Origin: Fictibacillus barbaricus
GTDB lineage: Bacteria > Bacillota > Bacilli > Bacillales > Fictibacillaceae
Reading direction: 5' to 3'
Assembly (NCBI RefSeq): GCF_014635025.1
Contig: NZ_BMCE01000002.1
Span: forward strand, 806,001 to 870,000
Length of the DNA stretch: 64,000 nt
Notes under the pieces: generated by a model
Database searches by the model: none
Seen by the model: only the letters and a program-made list of their open reading frames with translations
What the model was told of the DNA's origin: nothing
Made by a program: the position numbers and the translations under genes
Part shown: positions 7,103 to 16,217 of the stretch, piece by piece
Numbering within the stretch: the stretch's first letter is position 1
Layout of the letters: every line of letters starts with the position of its first letter

Positions 7103-8074
7103 ATGAAAAACCTTGGTCTTTGCAGCGCTATTATATTATTACTTATATCAGCCGCTTGTGGAAACAATAATGGATCTGATAAAAATGACGGAACATTAAA
7201 GATCTACACGACGATGTATCCATTAGAATACTTTACAGAAAGAATTGGCGGCAAGCATGTGGAAGTATCCTCTATTATACCTCCAGGAGCGGATGCACAC
7301 ACGTATGAACCTTCAACCAAAAAAATGGTGGAGATTACAGAGGGAGATGCTTTTGTTTACAACAAACTTGAATCGGATGAATTTTCTTCTTCTGTTGCTG
7401 ATACGTTAAAAGAAGAAGATATGCCGATTATTGATGGTGCTAAAGGTATCACTTATCATGAGTCATCAGAACATGAAGAGGAAGAACACGGTGAGCATGG
7501 AGAGGAAGAGCATGGTGAGCATGAAGAGGAAGAAGCTCACCAGGATCATGGTTCACTTGACCCTCACATTTGGCTTGATCCTGTTTTAGCGCAGCAGATA
7601 GCTGATAATATCTATAACGGGCTTGTTAAATTAAAACCTGAAGCAAAAGATGAACTTAAAAAGAATCACGAAACGCTGACTGCGGATTTAAAAGAGCTGG
7701 ATTCAGCTTTTAATACAAAAGTTGAAAATGCTCCAAAGAACTCATTCATAGTATCCCATGCTGCATATGGTTATTGGGCGGAACGTTACGGACTGGAACA
7801 GGTTGCAATCAGCGGTCTTTCACCATCACATGAACCAAGTCAAAAACAGATTCAAACCATTATTGAAAACGCGAAAACAGAAAAAACAAATTACATTATA
7901 TTTGAAGAAAACGTAAATAACAAAGTTGCAGCTATGATTAAAAAAGAAGTCGGTGCAGATACTTTGTCACTTCATAACTTGGAGACATTGACAAAAGAAG
8001 ATATCAAGAACGACCGTGATTACCTATCGATCATGAAAGAAAACATTGATACACTTTCAAAAGCATTGCAATAA
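7103..8074 (+). CDS. Zinc ABC transporter substrate-binding lipoprotein (ZnuA/AdcA type)
   Basis: 323 residues. The lipobox AAC19 predicts a membrane-anchored binding protein. Cluster A-1 family features are His66 in DAHTYEP, a His/Glu/Asp-rich loop at about 119-150 (repeats of HEEEEHGEHGEE), DPHIWLDP (His155), VSHAAYGYW and a late acidic ligand. The His-rich loop is characteristic of zinc, as opposed to manganese, solute-binding proteins. A Zur box overlaps its promoter. No permease or ATPase genes adjoin it, so it must work with components encoded elsewhere. ATG 7103 has GGAGAG about 9 bases upstream. Confidence 0.92.
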   Translation: MKNLGLCSAIILLLISAACGNNNGSDKNDGTLKIYTTMYPLEYFTERIGGKHVEVSSIIPPGADAHTYEPSTKKMVEITEGDAFVYNKLESDEFSSSVADTLKEEDMPIIDGAKGITYHESSEHEEEEHGEHGEEEHGEHEEEEAHQDHGSLDPHIWLDPVLAQQIADNIYNGLVKLKPEAKDELKKNHETLTADLKELDSAFNTKVENAPKNSFIVSHAAYGYWAERYGLEQVAISGLSPSHEPSQKQIQTIIENAKTEKTNYIIFEENVNNKVAAMIKKEVGADTLSLHNLETLTKEDIKNDRDYLSIMKENIDTLSKALQ

Positions 8075-8077
8075 AGC

Positions 8078-8114
8078 AAAACGCCCGGGAAAAAATTTCC
8101 CAGGCGTTTTTTTT
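8078..8114. terminator. Bidirectional terminator
   Basis: AAAACGCC and GGCGTTTT arms with inner GGGAAA/TTTCCC; T tracts on both strands serve the zinc gene and the converging ABC operon. Confidence 0.88.
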
Positions 8115-9930
8115 AGATGGCATCATGCATTTTAAATTGAGATACAACCAGATGATAATAGATTCCTTCAGCATTCATAAGCTCTGTATGATTACCTTGT
8201 TCCATTATTTCACCATGGTCTAATACGATGATATTATCAGCTTCTCTAATGGTAGACAGTCTATGAGCAATAATGATTGCCGTTCTGTCTTTCAACAAAG
8301 TCTTTAGGGCTTTTTGTATTTTTTGCTCAGATTCTGTATCGATACTTGCTGTTGCTTCATCAAGGATTAATATGTCCGGATCAGCGAGAAGCGCTCTTGC
8401 AAAAGATAGGAGCTGTCTCTCTCCAACAGATAACACGTTCCCTCTTTCTTCAACTTCAGTTTCATAACCATTTGAAAGCCTTTCAATAAAAGCATGCGCA
8501 CCAACAGCTTTTGCGGCTTTCTTCACTTCCTCATCAGATGCATTCGGTCTTCCGAAACGTACATTCTCCATGATTGTTCCAGAGAAGATAAACGTATCTT
8601 GAAGGACCACACTCACCTTTTCGCGAAGACTGGCTAAATTTACATCTTTTAAGTTTTTCCTATCGATCAGAACTTCACCTGAAGTCGGGTCATAAAAACG
8701 GCTGACTAAGTTAGCGATAGTCGTCTTACCTGAACCAGTATGGCCGACTAAAGCTACTGTTTGACCACCATGTATCTTAAGGTCAATTCCTTTTAGAGCT
8801 TTTCGGTCAGCGTTATAAGCAAATTCTACATCCTTAAACTCGATATCGCCTTGAATTTGAGAGAATACATACGCATCATCTTTCTCATGGACATTCGGCT
8901 TTTCATCCAAAAATTCAAAGATTCGTTCAGAAGATGCCATTCCAACTAAAAGCTGATTATAAACCTGCCCTAATCGGGAGATCGGCTCCCAGAACATACC
9001 AAGATAAAAAGCAAACGTTACAAACACCCCGATTTCCAAAGCTTCCCCTTGAATCAGATAAGAACCAAACCATAATAGAATAGCCGTTCCAATCGCATTC
9101 GACATCTCAACGAACGGCCGGAACAAGGCATTCTGCTGTGTTGCCGTTTTCCAGCTGTCATACGTTTCATTATTTACACCGTTAAAAAAGCTCATGTTCT
9201 CTTTTTCTTGTGTATACGATTTTGTTACGCGGATCCCTTGAATGCTCTCATTAAGATGGGAGTTAAGTTTGGATTGTTTAATGCGTACAACCTGCCAAGA
9301 ACGTCTGATCTTTGTCCTCAGACTCGTTGAGATAAAGAACATGAGTGGCAGGATTACCATAATGGCTAATGTTAGCTCTGGGCTGTAAATAAACATGATC
9401 ACGATAATGCCGAACAACAGGATAATATCCATCAATACATTGATAACCCCGTTTGTAAAAAGATCTTGAAGAGAGTTAACGTCATTGATGATCCGAACGA
9501 GTATAGACCCGGCAGATCGCTGATCGAAAAATCGGTGAGACAGTCTCTGAATGTGTTTGAACAGATGTTGTCTTATATCGTAAATTACATACTGTCCCAG
9601 ATAGTTCATCCATTTTATCCGTAATGTATTTGCTCCCCATGAGAGCAAGTATAAGCCTGCTATAGCAATGATCAATGTGACAAGAAGTGAAGTATCCTTA
9701 TTCTTAATCGCATGATCAAATGTCAGAACCCCTATAAAAACAGGCACGACAAGCCTGACTGCTGTTGAGACGATCATAGCTAATATCGCTTTTGGCAGCA
9801 GGTTCTTGCTGTATGGTTTCATATATCCGAACAGCCGAATGATCTGTCCCCAGTTAAAGGGTTTATCGATTACTTGTTCAGAAGAATATCGAAACCGGGC
9901 AGATTTTTTTAGTTTATTTGTTTCTTGCAC
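8113..9930 (-). CDS. ABC exporter half-transporter, subunit with catalytic Walker B
   Basis: 605 residues: six-helix exporter domain (about 45-320) and nucleotide-binding domain (about 355-595). Walker A is GHTGSGKTT and Walker B ends in ILDEATA with the catalytic Glu. The signature is LSVGE in place of LSGGQ. The partner gene, 2 bases upstream, has LSGGQ but Asp for the catalytic Glu. Together these make one normal and one degenerate ATP site, as in heterodimeric exporters. Size and order resemble the B. subtilis YknU/YknV and YheI/YheH types. The substrate is unknown (drug, lipid or peptide). Confidence 0.9.
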   Translation of the reverse strand: MQETNKLKKSARFRYSSEQVIDKPFNWGQIIRLFGYMKPYSKNLLPKAILAMIVSTAVRLVVPVFIGVLTFDHAIKNKDTSLLVTLIIAIAGLYLLSWGANTLRIKWMNYLGQYVIYDIRQHLFKHIQRLSHRFFDQRSAGSILVRIINDVNSLQDLFTNGVINVLMDIILLFGIIVIMFIYSPELTLAIMVILPLMFFISTSLRTKIRRSWQVVRIKQSKLNSHLNESIQGIRVTKSYTQEKENMSFFNGVNNETYDSWKTATQQNALFRPFVEMSNAIGTAILLWFGSYLIQGEALEIGVFVTFAFYLGMFWEPISRLGQVYNQLLVGMASSERIFEFLDEKPNVHEKDDAYVFSQIQGDIEFKDVEFAYNADRKALKGIDLKIHGGQTVALVGHTGSGKTTIANLVSRFYDPTSGEVLIDRKNLKDVNLASLREKVSVVLQDTFIFSGTIMENVRFGRPNASDEEVKKAAKAVGAHAFIERLSNGYETEVEERGNVLSVGERQLLSFARALLADPDILILDEATASIDTESEQKIQKALKTLLKDRTAIIIAHRLSTIREADNIIVLDHGEIMEQGNHTELMNAEGIYYHLVVSQFKMHDAI

Positions 9931-9932
9931 CT

Positions 9933-11705
9933 TTACACCCCCTGACCGTTCATTTGAAACACTTTGTCTTTATCTTGATATTGAATGTCATAGATTCTGC
10001 GGTACGATCCTGATTCTTCACGAATAAGCTCCTCATGTGTTCCGCGTTCAATAACCTCTCCCTCATGAAGAACGAGAATCTCATCTGCATGTTTTAAAGA
10101 AGAGATCCTGTGCGCAATAATAAAAGTCGTTCGGTCGCTCATTACTTCTTTTAACGCTTTTTGAATTCTAAATTCCGTTTCCATATCAACTGCACTTGTT
10201 GCATCATCCAGAATGAGAATGGTCGGATCAATAAGAATGGCTCTAGCTATTGAAATCCTTTGCTTTTGACCGCCAGAAAGACCAAGTCCCCTCTCACCTA
10301 GAACGGTGTCGTATCCATCTGGAAGTTCCATGATAAAATCATGCGCCTGTGCCCGTTTTGCAGCATCAATAATAGCTTCCATATCTGCATCCGGACTGCC
10401 ATACGAAATGTTATCTTTTATGGTAGACGAAAATAAAAAGGACTCTTGCAGGACGGTTCCAATATTCTTTCTGATCGTTCTGAGCGGATATGTTTCAAGA
10501 GGTTTACCATCAATAAGGATATTTCCGGAATGAGGCTGATAAAATCTTGACAACAGCTGTGTAATGGATGTTTTCCCTGAACCTGTTGCACCGATAAGTC
10601 CTATTGTCTGACCTGGTTCAGCCTTAAAGGATACATGTTTGAGCGCATCTTTTTTCTCATTTTTATAACGGTGTGTAACCTCTTCAAACGTTACCTCACC
10701 ATTAAAGCGTACCACTTCAAGTTCTCGGTCTTCCCCCTCCATCTCAAGAGGTTCATCTAAAATTTCTAACAGACGCTCACCAGAAGCTTTGGATTGAGAA
10801 AAAGTGTTCATGATAAAGCCTAGATTCATGATCGGCCCCATGATGTACCATACAAGACTGAAGAACGCAACAAGCTCGCCTGCTGTCAGGTCCCCTTTTA
10901 TTACAAGGTAGCCTCCGTATGCAAGAAGAAACACGACTGATAAGTTCCCGATCAATTCCATGATAGGAAAGTACCGTGCCCAGATGTGTGAAGTGTGTAT
11001 AAATTGAGATTTGTAATCTGCGTTCGAAGTATCAAATTTACCAATCTCAAAATCTTCGCGCGATAAAGATTTGACCGTGTTGATACCGCTAATGTTTTCC
11101 TGAACTTTCGTATTCAGGTTAGCCATAGATTTTCGGATTCCTCTAAAAGCGGGATGAACTTCTTTATCAAACTTGTAAACAACGAGTGCGAGGAAAGGCA
11201 TCATACAGAGTGTGATGATAGCCAAAGGAATGGAATAGAAGAACATGACGGATAGACTGAAGCCAATAATCAGCACAAAGTTGATTAGTTGGGAGAATCC
11301 AAACGAAAGGAAAAAACGGAACCCCTCAACATCTGCGGTTAGCCGTGACATTAAATCACCGGTTTTCGCATTATCATAATAGTCAAATGGCAAGAATTGA
11401 AGTTTTTCGTATAAAGATTCGCGAAGCTCATATACCGAACTAATCCCAAACAAATCTCCGTAAAACTGATGACTATATGTAGCTGCCCCTTTTATAGCCA
11501 TAAGAAGTACAAAGCCGATTGCTACATAGGGGACGAAAGAATATTCCCCTTTCATGATGATTTCATCGATGGTAAATTGCAAGACCATCGGATAAACAAC
11601 GGTAATACCTGATACAAGAAACAAAGTCAGGATCGACCAATAAAAGTATTTTTTATAAGGCCAATAAAAGTCTTTTAATCTCTTAAATGTATCCAGATCA
11701 ATCAC
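9933..11705 (-). CDS. ABC exporter half-transporter, subunit with degenerate Walker B
   Basis: 590 residues: transmembrane domain about 20-310, nucleotide-binding domain about 340-575. Walker A GATGSGKTS and signature LSGGQ are canonical, but Walker B reads LILDDATSAVD, with Asp at the catalytic Glu position. Its ATP site completed by the partner's LSVGE would be the slow or non-hydrolytic site, and the other site the active one. It is first in the two-gene operon. A ribosome binding site is not strong before ATG 11705. Confidence 0.9.
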   Translation of the reverse strand: MIDLDTFKRLKDFYWPYKKYFYWSILTLFLVSGITVVYPMVLQFTIDEIIMKGEYSFVPYVAIGFVLLMAIKGAATYSHQFYGDLFGISSVYELRESLYEKLQFLPFDYYDNAKTGDLMSRLTADVEGFRFFLSFGFSQLINFVLIIGFSLSVMFFYSIPLAIITLCMMPFLALVVYKFDKEVHPAFRGIRKSMANLNTKVQENISGINTVKSLSREDFEIGKFDTSNADYKSQFIHTSHIWARYFPIMELIGNLSVVFLLAYGGYLVIKGDLTAGELVAFFSLVWYIMGPIMNLGFIMNTFSQSKASGERLLEILDEPLEMEGEDRELEVVRFNGEVTFEEVTHRYKNEKKDALKHVSFKAEPGQTIGLIGATGSGKTSITQLLSRFYQPHSGNILIDGKPLETYPLRTIRKNIGTVLQESFLFSSTIKDNISYGSPDADMEAIIDAAKRAQAHDFIMELPDGYDTVLGERGLGLSGGQKQRISIARAILIDPTILILDDATSAVDMETEFRIQKALKEVMSDRTTFIIAHRISSLKHADEILVLHEGEVIERGTHEELIREESGSYRRIYDIQYQDKDKVFQMNGQGV

Positions 11706-11860
11706 CTTCCCCCTTCTGTAAAATAAAAGACAATATACATCTTATAACAGAATAGTTAGAAAAAACTATATTTTTGCTCATATTCTTTACTAAAAACTTT
11801 TTTAACTAGTTACCATATGAATTATCAATTATGTTAACCAAGTACCTTTCCTATAGTACT

Positions 11861-11893
11861 AAAAAAAGCCCCGATATATTCGAGGCTTTTTTC
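11861..11893 (-). terminator. Terminator of the CopC-like gene
   Basis: AAAAGCC/GGCTTTT arms with inner CGA/TCG; seven A residues upstream give a minus-strand T tract. Confidence 0.8.
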
Positions 11894-11894
11894 C

Positions 11895-12425
11895 TTATCT
11901 TTTTCTTCTAAATGCAAAAAACGAAACAATCGCTATTAAAATCACGAGACCTATTGTAAGGGGTGCAAAATAACTAGGATTTTTGGGTTGGTCTTTTTTA
12001 TCTGCTTCAGGCAGCGCTTGCTCTGCATCGTCCTCTTGCTTTTCTTGGCCTTCTTCCTGTAGAGCCTGTTCTGGACGTTCCACAGAGAACGTATAGTTCC
12101 CTTCAATAACGTGACTGTCAGCACCGATTACTTTGTACTCTACGGTATAATTACCATTTTCCAACGGCGCATTCATTTTTCCGATCATTTGGTCGTCTTC
12201 AACACTTACCTGGAGTGGAATCTCTTTATTATCATTTTTTAGTTTTATCGTACTTAAAGACTCAATCTTCGTTGAAAAGGTTAAGACCACAGTTTCAAGA
12301 TCTGTTGTAACTTTCTCCCCTTCTGCTGGTGTTGCTGATTCTAGTTCTGAATGAGCAAATGCAAATAAAGGAAGTTGAAATACAACTGTAAGTAAGAACA
12401 CAAAGGATAATACCGTTTTTTTCAT
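11895..12425 (-). CDS. CopC-domain protein, membrane anchored
   Basis: 176 residues: signal peptide cleaved after AFA (about residue 24), then a CopC beta-sandwich (about 25-118) that opens with the expected histidine in AHSELESATPAEG and contains DSHVIEGNYTFSV. An acidic, Gln/Glu-rich linker (120-145) leads to one C-terminal membrane helix and a basic RRKR tail. CopC domains bind Cu(II) outside the cell and act in copper uptake or tolerance; in Bacillus they are often fused to or adjacent to CopD, which is absent here. The first histidine after cleavage could form the histidine-brace copper site. Confidence 0.85.
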   Translation of the reverse strand: MKKTVLSFVFLLTVVFQLPLFAFAHSELESATPAEGEKVTTDLETVVLTFSTKIESLSTIKLKNDNKEIPLQVSVEDDQMIGKMNAPLENGNYTVEYKVIGADSHVIEGNYTFSVERPEQALQEEGQEKQEDDAEQALPEADKKDQPKNPSYFAPLTIGLVILIAIVSFFAFRRKR

Positions 12426-12514
12426 AGCTTGACTCCCTGTAACATATTTTCTTTCTATCTACATTAAAACAAAGATCAGGTGTTCTTCACAAGAATTTTT
12501 GTCTATAAAAATCG

Positions 12515-12542
12515 TTGACAGTTTTTTAGTTATACATACAAT
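12515..12542 (+). promoter_or_regulatory. Candidate promoter of the YjcZ-type gene
   Basis: TTGACA, a 16-bp spacer and TACAAT. A sporulation promoter closer to the gene cannot be ruled out. Confidence 0.5.
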
Positions 12543-12647
12543 TAATGCCTATTTTAAGGGAAACTCCGCTCTTGCCTGCTTCGAAAATGAAAACAGGCAT
12601 AGGATATAAGGAATTAACAATTGCAAGAATTAAAGGAGGAAAAATCG

Positions 12648-12734
12648 ATGGGTTTTGCTCATGGCAATTCTTTTGCGTTGGTAGTAGTGTTGTTTATTCT
12701 ATTGATTATTGTAGGGGCAGCTTGCTTCTGCTAA
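12648..12734 (+). CDS. YjcZ-family sporulation micropeptide
   Basis: 28 codons after AAAGGAGG (12632-12639), giving MGFAHGNSFALVVVLFILL and ending IIVGAACFC. The Gly/Ala/His start, one hydrophobic helix and the Cys-x-Cys end match the YjcZ family of very short Bacillus spore-associated proteins. It is too short for standard ORF cut-offs. A good terminator follows at 12756. The function is not established; a membrane or spore-coat peptide is likely. Confidence 0.85.
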   Translation: MGFAHGNSFALVVVLFILLIIVGAACFC

Positions 12735-12755
12735 TAAAAGGTAGATTGATGGGAG

Positions 12756-12781
12756 AAAACCGGCTGAGCCCGGTTTTTTCT
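12756..12781 (+). terminator. Terminator of the YjcZ-type gene
   Basis: AAAACCGG and CCGGTTTT arms followed by a T tract. Confidence 0.85.
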
Positions 12782-12791
12782 TTTTTTATAT

Positions 12792-12820
12792 AAAAAGACT
12801 CAGCACTATTGTGCTGAGTC
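12792..12820 (-). terminator. Terminator of the PBP gene
   Basis: Perfect 10-bp arms GACTCAGCAC/GTGCTGAGTC around TATT, overlapping the stop codon, with a minus-strand T tract. Confidence 0.9.
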
Positions 12821-14890
12821 CTCTTCTTGTTCTTTTTCCAAGTTGCCATTTACCGTTTGTGCATTTTCGCCGTATTTTTTCTTAAGATCCCAATATGCTT
12901 CCAGCGCACGCTGTCCGATGTATTTGTTGATTTTTTGGTTTCCGTTTTGCGGTGTACCCTCAGGAACAACAACAGCAAATGCAATCTCAGGATTTTCGAA
13001 TGGAGCATATCCGACGAGTGTCAGGTTATGCTTTTCAACCAACTGCCCTGTACGAGGATGCTTAATGATACGCTGAGCAGTACCGGTCTTTCCTGCTGGG
13101 TTGTGATACTTTTCTGGATCATCGAAATAACTTTTAGCTGTACCTCCAGGAGCATGCATAACTTGCCAGAATCCTTGCTGAACTCTTTTTATATATTCGT
13201 CTTCAACATCAAGCTTGTTTAAAATTTCTGGTTCAAATCGTTTAAGTAACTTACCATGTGTTTCTTCAGATGTAGCAGGTTCACGAACTTCTCTTACTAA
13301 TTGAGGCTTCACTCTGTATCCACCATTGGCAATAGTAGATACGTATTGCACCAATTGAATCGTTGTATACGTATCAAACTGCCCGATCCCTAAGTCATAG
13401 AGTGTACCTGACTCACCTTCCGGCGGCTTTCCTTCATAACCTACCGCTTCATTCGGAAAATCGATCCCTGTTTTGACTCCCAATCCAAATTGACTGAACG
13501 AATAACGTGCTTCTGCATACGTTTCCGTCCAATGCTCAGGCCCGATCATGCGGTCCATAATGTTAAACATGTAAACGTTGGATGACATTCGAAGTGCATC
13601 TAGGTCATTGATAGAGCCCATGTTCTTCCATGAGGATTTATTCATTCCGTTCTTTGTAAACGGTGCGTCATAAATTACTGTACCCATACCTATTACTTTC
13701 TGTTGTAAACCTGTAAGTACAGTTGCACCTTTTACTGTTGATCCCATCTCATACGCGTTAAAGAGAGCGCCATAGGCATCATTGTGGAATTCACCGTCTT
13801 CGTATGTTTTTCCTGCGATCCCTTTTACTTCACCTGTTTTGGGATTCATCATTACGATATAGGCTGATTTAAGCAGGTCATTTCCACCGAGTGGTTTTGC
13901 TCTCAAAATTTCCTCTTCTAAAATCTTTTCTAATCGGAATTGAAGTTCCATATCGAGTGTCAAAACAATGTCTTTACCACGTTGACCTGGTATCGTTTTA
14001 GGCTCACCAATCGTCTCTCCAGTTTTCGGATTTGTAAGGTAAACCGACTTTTCCTTCGTACCTCTTAATACTTGCTCATATTGAACTTCAAGACCACTTA
14101 TTCCCACTTGGTCACTTCTGTCATAACCCATACTCAAGAAATATTCTGTTCTGGTTTTTGGAATTTGCTTTACCTTCCCAAAGATCGTAGATTCACCGTA
14201 TGGATAGATTCGTTCAGAGTCAGCCATAATATCAACTCCAGGAAGATCTCCAAGGTTTTCAGATATTACGGAAACTTCCTCATTGCTTAAATTGGTCTTT
14301 ATGCGTTGCGCTGAATAAGCATAACCAGTATCCATCGCCCTTTTATAAGCTAGAACGTTTATATCTTTTTCACTAAGGCTATTGATCTCTTCTTCCGTAA
14401 TTTTGTTAACCAGCGCTTTATATTGTTCTTTATCACTTAATTTCTTTTCTTTTTTGCTCAAGCGCTCTTCAAGAAGTTCTGCAACGCCTATTTTAGCAAT
14501 AAAGTAGTCCTTCTTATCACGTTCGGTGATTTTTTTCTTTTGCTCTTCTGTTACACCTAGCCGTTCAGCGAGCCATTTTGCAATCCGTATCGTGTCTTCT
14601 GCTTTAGTATCCACTGTTTTTGTATATGTTAAAGAAAAGAAGGGCTTGTTCCCTACAACTTCACGAAAATTGCTGTCTAATAGCTTTCCGCGCGGTGCTT
14701 CTTTTCTTGCAATGACTTCCTCTACTGCTTCAGACTCCAGCCGTTTTTCCTCTCCGTTCACAATCTGGAGAACACCTAACCTTAAGATAAGGATGGAGAA
14801 CAGAAAAAACACGACTAAAAACAAGACATTTAAACGAAAGGGTACTTGTGATTTTTTCCTCTTTTTTTCCGGATCCGCTTTCGTTACCAT
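12806..14890 (-). CDS. Class B penicillin-binding protein (PbpA/PbpH-like transpeptidase)
   Basis: About 694 residues. A short basic cytoplasmic end and one membrane helix (about 20-42) precede the PBP dimer domain and a C-terminal transpeptidase. The active-site motifs are S-x-x-K (STVK, about 384-387), SSN (about 436-438) and KTG (about 601-603). This matches monofunctional elongation PBPs of Bacillus (PbpA/PbpH, the PBP2 role), which crosslink side-wall peptidoglycan with the rod complex. Two consecutive ATGs occur (14893 and 14890); the second sits 7 bases from GGAG and is preferred. It is monocistronic. Confidence 0.93.
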   Translation of the reverse strand: MVTKADPEKKRKKSQVPFRLNVLFLVVFFLFSILILRLGVLQIVNGEEKRLESEAVEEVIARKEAPRGKLLDSNFREVVGNKPFFSLTYTKTVDTKAEDTIRIAKWLAERLGVTEEQKKKITERDKKDYFIAKIGVAELLEERLSKKEKKLSDKEQYKALVNKITEEEINSLSEKDINVLAYKRAMDTGYAYSAQRIKTNLSNEEVSVISENLGDLPGVDIMADSERIYPYGESTIFGKVKQIPKTRTEYFLSMGYDRSDQVGISGLEVQYEQVLRGTKEKSVYLTNPKTGETIGEPKTIPGQRGKDIVLTLDMELQFRLEKILEEEILRAKPLGGNDLLKSAYIVMMNPKTGEVKGIAGKTYEDGEFHNDAYGALFNAYEMGSTVKGATVLTGLQQKVIGMGTVIYDAPFTKNGMNKSSWKNMGSINDLDALRMSSNVYMFNIMDRMIGPEHWTETYAEARYSFSQFGLGVKTGIDFPNEAVGYEGKPPEGESGTLYDLGIGQFDTYTTIQLVQYVSTIANGGYRVKPQLVREVREPATSEETHGKLLKRFEPEILNKLDVEDEYIKRVQQGFWQVMHAPGGTAKSYFDDPEKYHNPAGKTGTAQRIIKHPRTGQLVEKHNLTLVGYAPFENPEIAFAVVVPEGTPQNGNQKINKYIGQRALEAYWDLKKKYGENAQTVNGNLEKEQEEDSAQ

Positions 14891-14994
14891 CATACCGCTC
14901 CTTTTGGAAAATTTTCCGTTAATTTTACAATTATATTACAAAAGCATCTACCTATAGATTACTAGAAGTTGACCACAATTCCAAGATATTCACT

Positions 14995-15025
14995 AAAAAA
15001 AACCTTATCTTTTTTTGATAAGGTT
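14995..15025 (-). terminator. Terminator left from the decayed EAL gene
   Basis: Arms AACCTTATC and GATAAGGTT around a T-rich loop; a minus-strand T tract follows. It lies just after the stop codon of the EAL remnant. Confidence 0.75.
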
Positions 15026-15033
15026 TAATTAAA

Positions 15034-15342
15034 TTATTCTGCAGCTAGTGTTAGACTTTTTGTGGGAACAGGTCTTCCAAAATAATAGCCTTGTGCAAGC
15101 TCTACCCCGTATTTTAGTGCGGCCTCAGCTTCTTCTTGTCTTTCGATCCCCTCTGCTAGAACGATTGCCTTTATGCTTTTTGCAACATCAACAATTTGTT
15201 TTATCATTTCAGTGGATTACTTCCAAACCATTATCGGCAGCCAGTTGCTGCAAACTTTGCATAAGGACTGGGTAATCGGAACGAATGTTCAAAAAACCTT
15301 AAACGGAAAATCAGCTGACGGGCGACATTGCGAACATGACAT
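15034..15342 (-). pseudogene. EAL-domain (c-di-GMP phosphodiesterase) remnant with internal deletion
   Basis: The 5' end keeps GGAGG and ATG 15342, reading MSCSQCRPSADFPFKV. A frame shift in a T run (six T residues; seven would restore the frame) leads into FLNIRSDYPVLMQSLQQLA and on to LEVIH. The 3' part, in another frame, reads VLAEGIERQEEAEAALKYG and then AQGYYFGRPVPTK, the end of an EAL domain. The middle, with most catalytic metal ligands, is missing, so no activity is expected. It was probably an EAL protein of about 230-400 residues. The old terminator is still present. Confidence 0.8.
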
Positions 15343-15437
15343 TTGAAAACCTCCAAAAAAAGAATTGCAAACCTTTTCAAAATTTGCTATTTTATAATTC
15401 TGCGCTTTTTATATGACAACTACATAAAGGGGGACTT

Positions 15438-16217
15438 ATGGTTTATTGGATTCTTTTACAAAAGAGCTTTATGCGAAATATGCAGTATAAAGTTGCCCAT
15501 CTTATCAATAATGCGGCAAGCGCTATCTTCGGCTTTGTCTTTATTGCCATCTGGGTAGGTGTATTGCAAGGAAAAGAAAATGAAAGTCCCTATAGTGCAC
15601 TGGACATGACCTATTACATCTCGGCCGTTCAATGTATCCTTTGGGTATCTGGATTTCTAACAGCAGGACTCAATATTCAAAATGGAGTTCGAAACGGAGC
15701 CATCTCATTAGAACTCGTTAGACCCACTAATTTTTTTCTATATGTTACCTCACAGGAAGCTGGCCGGCTTCTGTACAATTTCTTCTTTCGCTCGGTCCCA
15801 ATCGGACTCGTTTTTGCATTGACAGTTGGCTTTTATTTACCTCAACATCCAGCAACTTATATTTACATATGTATATCAATATTTTTAGCAGTGATCATAT
15901 CAGTAAATCTTCACTATCTGGTAGGAATAAGCGCTTGCTGGACCACCGAGATTGCTTGGGCACACTTTGTTAACTTTACCTTGTTAGTCGGCCTTGGCGG
16001 CCAGCTCGTCCCGATCGACTTGCTCCCTTCGCCTCTATCAGCGTTAACACCCTATTTACCATTTGCTGGCGCCATTTATTATCCTGTGATGGTCTTTTTA
16101 GAAAAAGCGTCAAACGAGGTTATCTTTATTCAGCTCTTTTGGGCTGTAGGGTTAACTCTTATCAATATGTGGCTTACAGAAAAAGCACGCCACAAACTAG
16201 AGATACAAGGAGGATAA
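15438..16217 (+). CDS. ABC-2 family permease, subunit 1
   Basis: 259 residues with six hydrophobic segments. It fits the DUF990-type ABC-2 permeases, which come as two related permeases followed by an ATPase. A conserved amphipathic start (LLQKSFMRNMQYK) precedes the first helix and the LELVRPTNF region. It has GGGGG before ATG 15438. Its stop abuts the start of the next permease. The exported substrate is unknown. Confidence 0.85.
   Translation: MVYWILLQKSFMRNMQYKVAHLINNAASAIFGFVFIAIWVGVLQGKENESPYSALDMTYYISAVQCILWVSGFLTAGLNIQNGVRNGAISLELVRPTNFFLYVTSQEAGRLLYNFFFRSVPIGLVFALTVGFYLPQHPATYIYICISIFLAVIISVNLHYLVGISACWTTEIAWAHFVNFTLLVGLGGQLVPIDLLPSPLSALTPYLPFAGAIYYPVMVFLEKASNEVIFIQLFWAVGLTLINMWLTEKARHKLEIQGG

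Noticed and set aside
12545-12793. An 82-codon plus-strand frame covering the YjcZ-type gene
   Set aside because: It lacks a ribosome binding site, whereas the 28-codon frame has a perfect one and family-like sequence.
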